NCBI GenBank assembly: GCA_035967975.1
Contig: JAWQFQ010000011.1
Span: forward strand, 22,144 to 86,143
DNA from: Scytonema sp035967975
GTDB lineage: Bacteria; Cyanobacteriota; Cyanobacteriia; Cyanobacteriales; Nostocaceae
Reading direction: 5' to 3'
Length of the DNA: 64,000 bases
The notes below the pieces were generated by a model, which saw nothing but the letters and a program-made list of their open reading frames with translations, ran no database searches and had not been told where the DNA came from. The translations under genes were made by a program, and so were the position numbers. Numbering within the stretch: position 1 is the stretch's first letter; every line of letters starts with the position of its first letter. Below are positions 35,211-44,936 of the stretch, in pieces.

Positions 35211-37439
35211 ATGGAGAATAGTAAAGCCTATCAAGAAGAAATAGACGTTCAAAAGTATTGGTTGGTAATAAAGCGCCGATGGGCAATCATAGCAGGGGTT
35301 ATGGTAGCTTCAGTAGGCTTATCTGGATTTACTATATTTCTGCAAAAGCCTGTATACAAAGCGAGCGGAATGTTGCTCTTTCAATCGGATCGAATCACAT
35401 CACTGACAAAGGCTGGGGGAAAGGTAGGAGATCTTGAATCACTGATGCGTGAGGGGAATCCACTGGATACTCAAGCTGTGATTGTCAAATCTCAGCCGAT
35501 TCTCAGAAAAGTTATCAGCAATCTGAAGTTGAAAGATAAAGAGGGTAACCTACTCGATCCTGAGGCGCTCAAAGTCGCGGTTGAACCGATTGTAGGAACG
35601 GATGTCCTAGAGGTATCTTTTACGACAGAAAATGCTCAGTTGGCAGCAGATGTCGTCAATCAAGTGATGGATTCTTACGTTAAGAGTAATATTCAGTCTA
35701 ATCAAACACAGGTTGTTGCTGCTGGTGAGTTTATAAAAAAACAACTCCCACAAGCTCGACAAGACTTAGAAAGAGCAGCAGAAGCATTACGGAAGTTTAA
35801 AGCTCAGAATAATATCGTTGAACTGAAACTAGAGTCGGCTGCTGCTATTGATAATATTGGTGAGCTAGATGGACAATTAAATACATCTCGCGCTTTGCTA
35901 GCAGAAATCAGTGCTCAAGAAGAAAAGATACGAAAGCAAATTAATTTGTCAGGCGATCAAGCAGTAGAAATTACTTCCCTCAATCAGATACCTGGTGTCC
36001 AACTGGTCTTAGGAGAGTTACAAAAGGTACAAACCGAGTTAGCAACTCAACGAGCACGTTATACGGAAAGACATCCATCAGTCACTGAATTAAAGGAGAA
36101 AGAAGTCACGCTAACGGCTTTACTAGAGCAACGGATTAAGCAGGTATTAGGTTCTTCTCAAGATGTTGAGCAGGTATTAAGCTCTCAACAAAAAGTGTCT
36201 CCTGGTCAGTTGCAAATCGGGAAAATTAAAGAAGATTTGACAAATGAATTGGCACGGCTACAGGCTCAAAGTCAAGGTTTGGAAAGTAAAATAAAAGCTT
36301 TGTCTAATATTCAAGCAAATTACAAGGAAAGACTTGTGAAATTGCCAAATTTAGAGAAAAAGCAGGGAGATTTAGAGAGGTATTTGTCTGTAGCGCAAAA
36401 AAACTACGAAGGTCTTGTGACTAGGTTACAAGAAATTGAAATTGCAGAAAAGCAAACAGTCGGCAATGCCAAAGTTATTCAACCTGCTGTGGTTCCGAAG
36501 AAAACATCTATCTCCAAACTGATGCTGCTTTTGCCCATGGGCGGCGTATTTATTGGTTTGCTACTTGGTATAGCACTTGCGTTCTTTGTAGACCTAATTG
36601 ATAGATCTTTGAAAACAGTTAAGGAAGCAGAGGCATTCTTTGGCTACACTTTGCTAGGACTAATTCCTAAGTTTGAAACAAGCATGACTTCGGCTTCGAG
36701 TCCCTTAATCCGCGAAGGGGTGTCACCGCGAGTGATTGTGGCTTCTTCACCCCGCTCTGTAATTCATGAAGCTTACCAAATGCTTCAGGCAAACCTCAAG
36801 TTTATCAGCCATAAAAAAGTTCGCACAATTGTAATCACAAGCTCTGTAGCAGGAGAGGGGAAATCAGAAGTTTCTGCTAACTTGGCTGCGGTACTGGCTC
36901 AAGGAGGACGCAGAGTTCTGTTGATTGATGCAGATATGCGTCAACCAACGCAACATCATCTGTGGGGTTTGATAAATTCTGTGGGTTTGAGTCACGTCAT
37001 TGTGGGTCAGGAAGAATTTTCAAAAGCAGTGCAAACAGTGACACAAGATTTGTCCGTTCTGACGGCTGGAGTTCAACCTCCCAACCCTCTGGCGTTAATC
37101 GACTCAGAACGCATAGCTTCTCTAATAGATATATTCTCTAGTAGCTATGACTACATTGTGTTTGATACTCCTCCTTTAGCTGGAACGGCTGATGCAGCAG
37201 TTTTAGGGAAAATGGCAGATGGAGTGATGCTGGTTTTCCGACCAGGTAAGGTGGATTTAGCTAGCGCCAGCGCAGCTAAGTCCTTGTTAGAGCGTTCTGA
37301 AGCTAACATCTTGGGTATTGTTGCTAATGCAGTCAACGTTAAACAAGAACCTGACAGCTACTTCTACTATTCCGATCCGCGATCGGGACAAAGTGAAGAC
37401 AAAACTGAAACAGGGAGTGAACAATGGGTGTACAAGTAA
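35211..37439 (+). CDS. Wzc-type polysaccharide co-polymerase / BY-tyrosine kinase
   Basis: This 742-aa inner-membrane protein controls chain length and export of exopolysaccharide. An N-terminal Wzz domain starts with a transmembrane helix (IIAGVMVASVGLSGFTIFL, about 25-45). A periplasmic coiled coil (about 175-405) leads to a second helix (LMLLLPMGGVFIGLLLGIALAFFV). The cytoplasmic BY-kinase has Walker A SSVAGEGKSEVSAN (about residue 545), Walker A' VLLIDADMRQP and Walker B YIVFDTPPL. The C-terminal tail carries SYFYYSD plus one more Tyr, a sparse autophosphorylation cluster. I chose ATG 35211 after GGGAG. It is the first gene of the cluster, and the next gene overlaps it by 16 bp. Confidence 0.95.
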   Translation: MENSKAYQEEIDVQKYWLVIKRRWAIIAGVMVASVGLSGFTIFLQKPVYKASGMLLFQSDRITSLTKAGGKVGDLESLMREGNPLDTQAVIVKSQPILRKVISNLKLKDKEGNLLDPEALKVAVEPIVGTDVLEVSFTTENAQLAADVVNQVMDSYVKSNIQSNQTQVVAAGEFIKKQLPQARQDLERAAEALRKFKAQNNIVELKLESAAAIDNIGELDGQLNTSRALLAEISAQEEKIRKQINLSGDQAVEITSLNQIPGVQLVLGELQKVQTELATQRARYTERHPSVTELKEKEVTLTALLEQRIKQVLGSSQDVEQVLSSQQKVSPGQLQIGKIKEDLTNELARLQAQSQGLESKIKALSNIQANYKERLVKLPNLEKKQGDLERYLSVAQKNYEGLVTRLQEIEIAEKQTVGNAKVIQPAVVPKKTSISKLMLLLPMGGVFIGLLLGIALAFFVDLIDRSLKTVKEAEAFFGYTLLGLIPKFETSMTSASSPLIREGVSPRVIVASSPRSVIHEAYQMLQANLKFISHKKVRTIVITSSVAGEGKSEVSANLAAVLAQGGRRVLLIDADMRQPTQHHLWGLINSVGLSHVIVGQEEFSKAVQTVTQDLSVLTAGVQPPNPLALIDSERIASLIDIFSSSYDYIVFDTPPLAGTADAAVLGKMADGVMLVFRPGKVDLASASAAKSLLERSEANILGIVANAVNVKQEPDSYFYYSDPRSGQSEDKTETGSEQWVYK

Positions 37440-37990
37440 ACTTGATGGCAGAGACCAACTCGGTGGAAGTATCTAATCTGGGTCTTTGGCAACAAATGAA
37501 AGAAGATTGGATAGCCCACGGACGAGATTGGACTAAGCCGGGATTCCGAGCAGTAGCCGTTCATCGTTTTGGAGTTTGGCGAATGAAGGTTCAACCCAAA
37601 CTCCTGCGAGCACCTTTGAGCATTCTTTACAGGATGCTATACCGTAAGGTTCGCAATCAATACGGGATTGAACTTCCTTACACTGTCAAACTGGGTCGTC
37701 GTGTCGTTATTGAACATCAAGGAGATATAGTTATTCATGGATATTGCTCTATCGGTGATGACAGTATTATTCGTCAAGGAGTGACTTTAGGTAATCGTTA
37801 CCTGGATCGTCCCTTGGAAGCCCCAACGTTGGGTAAGCGCGTCAATGTTGGTGCTGGTGCAAAACTCTTTGGTAACATCAGCGTCGGGGATAATACAAAT
37901 ATCGGTGCTAATGCTGTCGTTCTCTGCGATGTTCCACCAGGAGCAACCGCTGTTGGGATACCAGCAAAAATTATTTCTTCAAAATGTTGA
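37424..37990 (+). CDS. Serine O-acetyltransferase-like hexapeptide-repeat transferase
   Basis: This 188-aa left-handed beta-helix protein has hexapeptide repeats from about residue 85 to 175 (GDIVIHGYCSIGDDSIIRQG, VNVGAGAKLFGNISVGDNTNIGAN) and ends PPGATAVGIPAKII. It resembles the CysE/SAT family, but it sits in a polysaccharide cluster and overlaps the kinase gene by 16 bp. It may therefore acetylate a sugar of the polymer rather than serine. The start ATG 37424 follows AGGGAG at good spacing; ATG 37445 is an alternative. CysE-type and colanic-acid-type (WcaB-like) assignments are both possible. Confidence 0.85.
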   Translation: MGVQVNLMAETNSVEVSNLGLWQQMKEDWIAHGRDWTKPGFRAVAVHRFGVWRMKVQPKLLRAPLSILYRMLYRKVRNQYGIELPYTVKLGRRVVIEHQGDIVIHGYCSIGDDSIIRQGVTLGNRYLDRPLEAPTLGKRVNVGAGAKLFGNISVGDNTNIGANAVVLCDVPPGATAVGIPAKIISSKC

Positions 37991-38077
37991 GGATTGAGTG
38001 TCAAAAATAAACTTTTCTTCCCCTACACCCCACACCCTACACCCTACACCCTAATTTTTTGAAAATGGTATTAAACT

Positions 38078-39289
38078 ATGTCAGTTAGCCAGGTTGCAAC
38101 TTTAACAACTGATGTCGTTTTGTTAATAGGTACATCAGTTCTGTTGATTGTCTGCTTATTTTTTCTGATTGAATGTACTGCTGCTCTGATTCCAGTCACT
38201 TCTTCTTCTCATAGGGGTCGTTGGCAGGATGCTAAGGTAACAGTTTTAGTTCCCGCTCATAATGAAGAGCTTGTCATCGGTTCCACACTGGAAAAACTGA
38301 TACCAGGTTTGAAACAACAAGACCGCTTGGTGGTGATTGCAGATAATTGCAGCGATCGCACAGCGGAAATTGCTCGGAATGCAGGTGCAATAGTTCTCGA
38401 ACGTCAAGACTCTAATTGTAGAGGCAAAGGTTATGCCTTAGATTACGGCTTACGGTTCCTGGAGTCAGATCCTCCGGATGTCGTAGTCATAGTTGATGCT
38501 GACTGTATAGTTAATCAAGGTGCGATTGAGCAATTAACTCGGTGTGCGATCGCAACAGGACAACCAGTCCAGTCTGTTTACCTAATGGCAAAACCAAACA
38601 ACTCTAGATCGTCAAAAGACATTGTTTCGCAATTTTCTGTCATCGTCAAAAATTTAGTCCGTCCCCGTGGATTAACTCTATTAGGATGGTCTTGCTTGTT
38701 AACTGGTACAGGTATGGCTTTTCCTTGGTCAGTTATACGTTCGGTCAATTTAGCGAGCGGTCATATCGTAGAGGATATGAAGTTAGGTTTAGATTTAACC
38801 CTAGCAGGCTACAAACCAACATTGTGCCTAACAGCAACAGTGAAGGCGTATTTACCCACACAACCGCAAGCCGCTAAAAGTCAGAGAACCCGCTGGGAGC
38901 ACGGTCACTTGCAGGTTATGGGAGCTTATATTCCTATCTTGTGTAAAGAGGCGATCTCTCAAAGAAGATTAGACTTATTGGTGAGTCTCCTGGACTTGTG
39001 CATCCCTCCTCTATCCCTACTGGTGATATTGTGGTTGGGTCTGATGACAACTTCGATTGCGAGTTCAGTCTTGGGTGCATCTTGGATACCAGTTGCGATC
39101 GCAGCGATCGCAGGATTTTGTTTCCTGAGTGCTATTCTCATAGCTTGGGCTGGGTTTGGCAGAAAAGAGCTCCCTCTACTCGAACTCTTAACAATTCCGT
39201 TTTACATTTTCTGGAAAATTCCCGTATATCTCAAGTTTCTTATGAAACCTCAAAACGTTTGGGTGCGTACAGAGCGAGAAGCCAGTTAA
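38078..39289 (+). CDS. GT2 family membrane glycosyltransferase
   Basis: This 403-aa processive-type transferase has an N-terminal transmembrane helix (VLLIGTSVLLIVCLFFLI), a cytosolic GT-A domain and C-terminal helices (about 310-385). GT-A motifs are VLVPAHNEELVIGSTLE, IADNCSDRTAEIA, the DAD-type VIVDADCIV and QRTRWEHGHLQ (the QxxRW motif). It resembles cellulose-synthase/hyaluronan-synthase-like enzymes and may start or elongate the polymer. It follows the acetyltransferase by 87 bp containing C-rich ACACCC repeats. The donor sugar is unknown. Confidence 0.9.
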   Translation: MSVSQVATLTTDVVLLIGTSVLLIVCLFFLIECTAALIPVTSSSHRGRWQDAKVTVLVPAHNEELVIGSTLEKLIPGLKQQDRLVVIADNCSDRTAEIARNAGAIVLERQDSNCRGKGYALDYGLRFLESDPPDVVVIVDADCIVNQGAIEQLTRCAIATGQPVQSVYLMAKPNNSRSSKDIVSQFSVIVKNLVRPRGLTLLGWSCLLTGTGMAFPWSVIRSVNLASGHIVEDMKLGLDLTLAGYKPTLCLTATVKAYLPTQPQAAKSQRTRWEHGHLQVMGAYIPILCKEAISQRRLDLLVSLLDLCIPPLSLLVILWLGLMTTSIASSVLGASWIPVAIAAIAGFCFLSAILIAWAGFGRKELPLLELLTIPFYIFWKIPVYLKFLMKPQNVWVRTEREAS

Positions 39290-39407
39290 CCAAAATAAGG
39301 ATCTGTAGCTAGCCTGCTCATAGTCTGAAAGTGACAAATTGTTTTCCGAGTGTTATCTGTGTCTTTCGACAGGATTTTCAAAATGTACTCTCTACAGGAA
39401 CCTAAAA

Positions 39408-40694
39408 ATGCGCGTCGTCATTGTAGCCGAACACGCTTCCAGTAAATTTGGTGGAGAGGCTTTTCTACCACTCAACTACTTCCGGTTATTACGCTCACGC
39501 GGTGTTGAAACATGGTTAGTAGTTCATGCTCGGACAAAAACGGAACTGCAAGCACTTTTGCCTGGGGAAAGCGATCGGATGCATTTTGTATCAGATACTT
39601 GGATACATCAGTTCTTGTATAGATTTGGGTTACTTCTTCCCAGAAGGTTAGCAGGTACGACTACAGGCTTAATGTCTCACCTTTATACCCAAAGCATCCA
39701 ACGCCGCGTTGTGCGCCAACTTGTTCGCGAACACAATATAGATATTGTTCATGAGCCAATCCCAGTCGCACCAACATTCCCGTCGCTAATGTTCGACGTT
39801 GGCGTACCAGTTGTCATCGGACCGATGAATGGTAATATGGAATTTCCTCCTGGTTTCCGCGATCGCGAGAATCCCTTTGTTCAACCTTTAGTGTCACTGG
39901 GACGTCAGTTTGCTGATTTCTGCAATCACCTTTTACCCGGTAAAATCAAAGCTCAGACCCTGCTGGTTGCCAACAAACGCACGAAAAAAGCACTACCGTC
40001 TGGTATACGAGGTAACGTGATCGAAATGTCAGAGAATGGAGTGGATTTATCCGTGTGGACGCCTATCTCTGTGAAATCCAAGCAACCAAACCCAATATCT
40101 CCTATTTTTGCTTTTGTCGGTCGGCTAATACATTTGAAAGCCGTGGACTTGCTAATTTTAGCCTTTCAGACGGTAGCTGCTCAAACAGATGCTCGTTTGG
40201 AGATTATCGGTGATGGGAAAGTGCGGCAAAACTTGGAAACGTTAACCAATAGTTTAAACTTGGCAGAGCGTGTCACCTTCAGTGGTTGGCTGTCTCAAAA
40301 GCAATGTGCTACCAGGTTAGAGAATGCTGATGTGCTGGTTATGCCGAGTTTAATAGAGTGTGGTGGAGCCGTCGTTCTTGAAGCAATGGCGAAGGGATTA
40401 CCCGTGATTGCAACTAAATGGGGTGGTCCTTTGGATTATTTGGATGCAACCTGCGGTATTTTAGTTGAACCAACGTCAAGAGATGAATTTATTATTGGAC
40501 TCAGCAACGCCATGTTACAACTGGCACAACAGCCGGAGTTGCGCTTGCAAATGGGTCTTGCGGGACAAGAACGAGTCCGCCAGCATTTTGACTGGGAACG
40601 TAAAATTGACCGCATTATAGAAATCTATGAACTAACTTGCAGTAAATCAAATTTCAAATACAGAAAACCCGATCTGCTAACACAGGAACATTAG
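39408..40694 (+). CDS. GT4 family glycosyltransferase
   Basis: This 428-aa GT-B enzyme has the N-terminal AEHASSKFGGEAFLPLNYFR and the C-terminal donor site FVGRLIHLKAVDLLI, ADVLVMPSLIECGGAVVLEAMAKGLP (E-x7-E) and TKWGGPLDYL. I start it at ATG 39408, where similarity to the family begins; an upstream in-frame ATG at 39339 would add 23 residues with no family character. It is the fourth gene of the exopolysaccharide cluster. Donor and acceptor are unknown. Confidence 0.9.
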   Translation: MRVVIVAEHASSKFGGEAFLPLNYFRLLRSRGVETWLVVHARTKTELQALLPGESDRMHFVSDTWIHQFLYRFGLLLPRRLAGTTTGLMSHLYTQSIQRRVVRQLVREHNIDIVHEPIPVAPTFPSLMFDVGVPVVIGPMNGNMEFPPGFRDRENPFVQPLVSLGRQFADFCNHLLPGKIKAQTLLVANKRTKKALPSGIRGNVIEMSENGVDLSVWTPISVKSKQPNPISPIFAFVGRLIHLKAVDLLILAFQTVAAQTDARLEIIGDGKVRQNLETLTNSLNLAERVTFSGWLSQKQCATRLENADVLVMPSLIECGGAVVLEAMAKGLPVIATKWGGPLDYLDATCGILVEPTSRDEFIIGLSNAMLQLAQQPELRLQMGLAGQERVRQHFDWERKIDRIIEIYELTCSKSNFKYRKPDLLTQEH

Positions 40695-40995
40695 ACATGA
40701 GATTAGATTGGCTAAATTTGGTCACTCTATTTTAGAGATATCAAGCCTGGAAGAAGACATAGCAGTCCTAGATGAGATGTAAAATTTTGGTGAAGACTGC
40801 TAATAGTTAATTGGAAAAAAGCCATTAAAAATTAGCGATTAGCCATTAGCGATTAGCCATTAGCTTTTTCACATTCCAAATATTTTTATAAATCCTTTGG
40901 GATTGCTATAAATTGTGTAAATGTCGGTCTTCAAGTCTATAGAGCCGAGCTAAACAAACGTACAGGATTCGACAAACTTAAAACTTACAATTCTT
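40695..40995. other. Intergenic gap within the exopolysaccharide cluster
   Basis: About 300 bp with no gene. It contains GCGATTAGCCATTAG tandem units at about 40836-40866 and otherwise unremarkable A/T-rich sequence that may hold a promoter for the following genes. Confidence 0.5.
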
Positions 40996-42297
40996 ATGGA
41001 AAAGAAAATTTTGCTGGTCATGCCGGTTCCCTTTCGGGAAGTGGAAGGTCAAGTAGGATTTGACGACCAAACTTGCGAAGGTTTAGTTCGCTGGGCAGAA
41101 AATTTTGAGAAAGTTGTCATGGCTTGTCCTCTCATGCCAAAAGACATAGCTGCCAAAAGCGAGAATTCCATTGTTAAGACAACGTGGCAACCTATTGCTG
41201 ATTTGCCTTGTGCAGACAGACTAGAATTAGTACAATTGCCTTATGCATACAAGTTGCTTGACTTCATCCGGGTGTACTCGGCTACAAGTAAACTTTTAAG
41301 GGAAAAGATACAAGAAAGCGAGTATTTATGCTTTGCGATCGGTGGACTTGTTGGAGACTGGGGAAGCATCGCCTGTTTGGAAGCTATCAAGCTTAAGCGG
41401 TCTTATGCTCTCTGGGCTGACCGTGTTGAGTATGAAGTTATATATCGAACCAGACACAGTCAACCCTGGAGGCGACGCATTAAAGACTTTTTTACCCTGC
41501 CTATCATATTACCATTGATGAAACGCTATCAACGATACTTGATTAGTCAGAGTAAGGTAGGACTTTTTCAAGGGCAAGATTGCTACTCAGCATATTCACC
41601 TTTTTGCCAACAACCGTATTGCGTTTACGATGTTCACACCAAAAAATCCGATCAGGTTGATGAGCCAAGCACAAATCTCAAAATTGAGTCCTTATTAAAT
41701 GGTGGCTCTTTACTGATTTGTTATGTGGGGCGAGCAGCAGAAATGAAAGGTCCCCTGGATTGGCTACAAGCTATCCATCAAATTTATAAAGCTGGGATTG
41801 ACTTTCAAGCCACTTGGGTTGGACAAGGACCACTTTTACCACAGATGCAGTCGCTAGTTCAAAAATTGGGTATTGCTGACCGGGTTAATTTAGTTGGGTT
41901 TCTTCATGATCGGAGTAAAATTTTACAGACAATAAGAGAACATCACATCTTCCTTTTTTGTCACAAAACGCCAGAATCTCCTCGATGTCTTGTTGAATCA
42001 TTAGTTTCCGGTTGTCCCATAGTCGGTTATGGTAGCTCATACGCCGAAGGACTTGTCTCCCAAAATGGGGGTGGTCTATTCGTACCAGTGAACAATTGGC
42101 AACAACTAGCTGACTTAGTCATTAAACTGAATTCAGACCGAGGAAAACTGATTGAGCTGATTCGAGAGGCTGCCCTGTCTGGTAAGCTTTTTGATGAAGA
42201 AACCGTATTTCGAGATCGAAGTGATTTAATTAAGAAATACTTGTCGTCAGAGACTTCCAAATATTTGTCTAATAGCAAACAAGCATTAACAACTTAG
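40996..42297 (+). CDS. GT4 family glycosyltransferase
   Basis: This 433-aa protein has the C-terminal GT4 donor-binding region YVGRAAEMKGPLDWLQAIH, WVGQGPLLPQMQ, a HKTPESPRCLVESLVSGCP loop (E-x7-type motif with Arg-Cys in place of the common F-G) and an N-terminal domain opening LLVMPVPFREVEGQVGFDDQ. It is 27 bp from the next gene and probably shares a transcript with it. The N-terminal half is quite divergent, so its acceptor is unclear. Confidence 0.85.
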   Translation: MEKKILLVMPVPFREVEGQVGFDDQTCEGLVRWAENFEKVVMACPLMPKDIAAKSENSIVKTTWQPIADLPCADRLELVQLPYAYKLLDFIRVYSATSKLLREKIQESEYLCFAIGGLVGDWGSIACLEAIKLKRSYALWADRVEYEVIYRTRHSQPWRRRIKDFFTLPIILPLMKRYQRYLISQSKVGLFQGQDCYSAYSPFCQQPYCVYDVHTKKSDQVDEPSTNLKIESLLNGGSLLICYVGRAAEMKGPLDWLQAIHQIYKAGIDFQATWVGQGPLLPQMQSLVQKLGIADRVNLVGFLHDRSKILQTIREHHIFLFCHKTPESPRCLVESLVSGCPIVGYGSSYAEGLVSQNGGGLFVPVNNWQQLADLVIKLNSDRGKLIELIREAALSGKLFDEETVFRDRSDLIKKYLSSETSKYLSNSKQALTT

Positions 42298-42324
42298 AAC
42301 TTAAGCATATCATTGGGGCGATCT

Positions 42325-43578
42325 ATGGAAGTAAGTCAATATTCTGAACCAGCGTGGAAAGATATAGGGCTGACTGTACTAATTAATTATCAAGTTCAAT
42401 TGTCAGGTATGTCAGATACACAAGTGACAGTGGTTAGAAAATTTTTGGATGAGATGCTCAAGTTTTCCAGTCTCTGGCCTGGTAAAATGAGGTTACTTGT
42501 GGAGCAAAACCCAAAAAAAACAGAGATATTAGAGACAGTTAATGTCAAACTGAGCGAACTGCCATTCCAGTTACAAGTTGTCGATTATAAACAGCTTCAC
42601 CCTGCTGTTTTGTTAGAGGACACATCTATTGTCTACACCGCTGTTGGATATAAACACAATCACATTAGTTTGTACTGCAAACAATTTGATATTCCTTGTG
42701 TCTACATATCAGAATATAGCTTGCAATCTATAAAACAAAGTATAACTTTGGAAGTAAACAACCCAATTCTCCGTCTCCGGAGAAATGTTTGGCAGGATAA
42801 CCAAGAGAGAAAACAGGTGAATGCAATTAAGCTCGCTAGTGGAATCCAGTGCAACGGAACTCCAACTTACGAAGAATATCGCAAAATTAACTCTAATGCA
42901 TTTCTTTATTTTGATAATCGTGTTTCTGAAGATTTATTAGCAAAGCTGGAAGAAGTTGAAGAAAGGACGAGATATTTATGTGAAAACAACGAACCTCTTC
43001 GACTATGTTTTTCAGGTCGTCTAGTGAAAATGAAAGGTGCCGATCATCTCATCAATGTTGGTCAAGAACTCAAAAAACTTTCAGTTCCATTTCAAATGTT
43101 TATCTGTGGTGACGGCGATCTTAAGGAAATGATGCAGTCAAGAGTTGCTGCCAGTGGTCTTCATGATTCTATCATAATGATGGGTATGTTAAACTTTAAG
43201 ACAAATCTGCTTCCTTTTGTCAAAAAGAATGTAGATTTATTTGTTTGCTGTCACAGACAAAGCGATCCCTCCTGTACCTATCTAGAAACTATGTCATGTG
43301 GTGTACCTATTATTGGATATGCAAACGACGCTTTCTCAGGAGTTGTAAGATATTCTAAAACAGGCTGGCTGATTAACATGAATCAACCAAAGTTACTAGC
43401 CCAAAAAATTGCAGAGTTAAATAGTCAACGACAACTCATTAGAGAGATGTCATTTACAGCGCTTGAATTTGCTAGAAAACATACTTTTGAGAAAACTTAT
43501 GAAAGACGCATCCAACATTTAAAAGAGACTTACTATCAGTTGAAAGAAAACCAAAACGGTCTCTTGAGTCTAGTATAG
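42325..43578 (+). CDS. GT4-like glycosyltransferase
   Basis: This 417-aa protein has a divergent N-terminal domain (WKDIGLTVLINYQVQLSG) and a recognisable GT4 C-terminal domain: LCFSGRLVKMKGADHLINVG, ICGDGDLKEMM, DLFVCCHRQSDPSCTYLETMSCGVP and TGWLINMNQP. It resembles its upstream neighbour in layout, so the two may be ancient duplicates that add sequential sugars. The ATG at 42325 is preferred over TTG 42313. Confidence 0.85.
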   Translation: MEVSQYSEPAWKDIGLTVLINYQVQLSGMSDTQVTVVRKFLDEMLKFSSLWPGKMRLLVEQNPKKTEILETVNVKLSELPFQLQVVDYKQLHPAVLLEDTSIVYTAVGYKHNHISLYCKQFDIPCVYISEYSLQSIKQSITLEVNNPILRLRRNVWQDNQERKQVNAIKLASGIQCNGTPTYEEYRKINSNAFLYFDNRVSEDLLAKLEEVEERTRYLCENNEPLRLCFSGRLVKMKGADHLINVGQELKKLSVPFQMFICGDGDLKEMMQSRVAASGLHDSIIMMGMLNFKTNLLPFVKKNVDLFVCCHRQSDPSCTYLETMSCGVPIIGYANDAFSGVVRYSKTGWLINMNQPKLLAQKIAELNSQRQLIREMSFTALEFARKHTFEKTYERRIQHLKETYYQLKENQNGLLSLV

Positions 43579-43606
43579 CCATACATTATGCCAGGAGATA
43601 AAACTT

Positions 43607-43641
43607 TTAGCAATTAGCAATTAGCAATTAGCAATTAGCAA
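43607..43641. repeat. Short tandem repeat TTAGCAA x5
   Basis: Five perfect copies of a 7-mer lie between two genes of the exopolysaccharide cluster. Related units occur at 51530-51591. Confidence 0.8.
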
Positions 43642-43659
43642 CCAAGTAAGATTAGAATT

Positions 43660-44913
43660 GTGAAAAAATTTTTGAGATTTGCTGAACAAGGTTTTGCAAT
43701 TTTAGGGTTACTTTTTCTTTCAGGCGCATTCGGTATCGGTTCAATGGGCGATGTGCTACCAGCAGCCCTCGTCTCACTAATTAGATATTTGGTTTGGTTC
43801 GGGTCTACTATTATAGTAGTCTATGAATGGAAAAAGACCTTACTGATAGGAATTCGGGATTTATGCCTCTTGACCTTAACACTACTATCCTTACTCTCTT
43901 TTAGCTGGTCGATATTTCCAGACTTCACGTATTCCAATATGAAAGAGGTCTTGATGATGACCTTTTTTGGTATATACTTAGCAACTCGATTTAGCTTGAA
44001 AGAGCAGGTACAATTAATAGCCCAGACTCTATTAATAGGAGCTTTCCTTAGTATCTTTTTTGCCCTTGTGATTCCTGGTGTTGGTAAACATGGAGCAGAC
44101 CATCCAGGTGCATGGAAAGGAATATTTGGGTATAAGAATAACTTGGGTAGCATGATGGTACTAAACTCATTAGCTTTTTTTTCTCTGCCCAAGAAGACTC
44201 CTTTCCTATATAGATGGGGAGTTTTTGTTTTATCTCTAGTTTTAATGTTGCTTTCTACTTCAAAAACCTCTTTGGTTCTCTCGTTTCTACTCATATTCAT
44301 GATAAGTTTCTACAAAAACTTTCGTTGGCAGGGAAAAATTAGTGTCATTTTTGTAGATATTGGAGTTCTTGTTTTAGGATGTGTCAGTGTCATTGTTCTC
44401 AGTAATTGGGTAGAAATCATTTCTGGCTTAGGAAAAGACCCGACTATAACTGGAAGAACTCCTTTATGGAGCCACGCCATCTATAGACTAATGGAAAGAC
44501 CATTTTTCGGCTATGGACGGGGTGCTTATTGGGCACCTGGAAGTAAGTACGCTTATGAAGCCAGAGTAGCTGATTGGATTCCACCACACGCTCACAATGG
44601 CTTTATTGATATAGCACTTGATATAGGCTTGATTGGTTTGTCATTGTTCTTAATTAGTTATCTTATCACCTTTTTCATATCATTAAAACGCGCCTATGGA
44701 ACTGAAGATCGAGAAGAGCTTTTACCCTTGGCTTTTCTCATCTTATTAGCAATGAATAATATGACAGAAAGCTATTTAATGCATTTAACTAATTTGTATT
44801 GGCCTGTATACATATCCTTCGCTTTAACTTTACGAAAGAAAAAACCAAAGCCAAAATTGGCAACTCCAGAGAAAAAACTGTTTTCTGCTCATATCAAAAT
44901 TACGACAAGATAG
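43660..44913 (+). CDS. O-antigen ligase / polysaccharide polymerase (Wzy/WaaL type)
   Basis: This 417-aa integral membrane protein has about ten hydrophobic helices and the O-antigen ligase signature region in the large periplasmic loop: GKDPTITGRTPLW, FGYGRGAYW and PPHAHNGFIDIALDIGLIGL (with the conserved His pair). It would polymerise repeat units or ligate polymer to its anchor. The start is GTG 43660. Its end is followed 23 bp later by the next gene, with AAGGAGGAA in between. Wzy and WaaL cannot be told apart from sequence alone; the presence of Wzc-type and Wzx-type genes favours a polymerase. Confidence 0.88.
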   Translation: MKKFLRFAEQGFAILGLLFLSGAFGIGSMGDVLPAALVSLIRYLVWFGSTIIVVYEWKKTLLIGIRDLCLLTLTLLSLLSFSWSIFPDFTYSNMKEVLMMTFFGIYLATRFSLKEQVQLIAQTLLIGAFLSIFFALVIPGVGKHGADHPGAWKGIFGYKNNLGSMMVLNSLAFFSLPKKTPFLYRWGVFVLSLVLMLLSTSKTSLVLSFLLIFMISFYKNFRWQGKISVIFVDIGVLVLGCVSVIVLSNWVEIISGLGKDPTITGRTPLWSHAIYRLMERPFFGYGRGAYWAPGSKYAYEARVADWIPPHAHNGFIDIALDIGLIGLSLFLISYLITFFISLKRAYGTEDREELLPLAFLILLAMNNMTESYLMHLTNLYWPVYISFALTLRKKKPKPKLATPEKKLFSAHIKITTR

Positions 44914-44936
44914 ACAAGAATAAGGAGGAATTTATT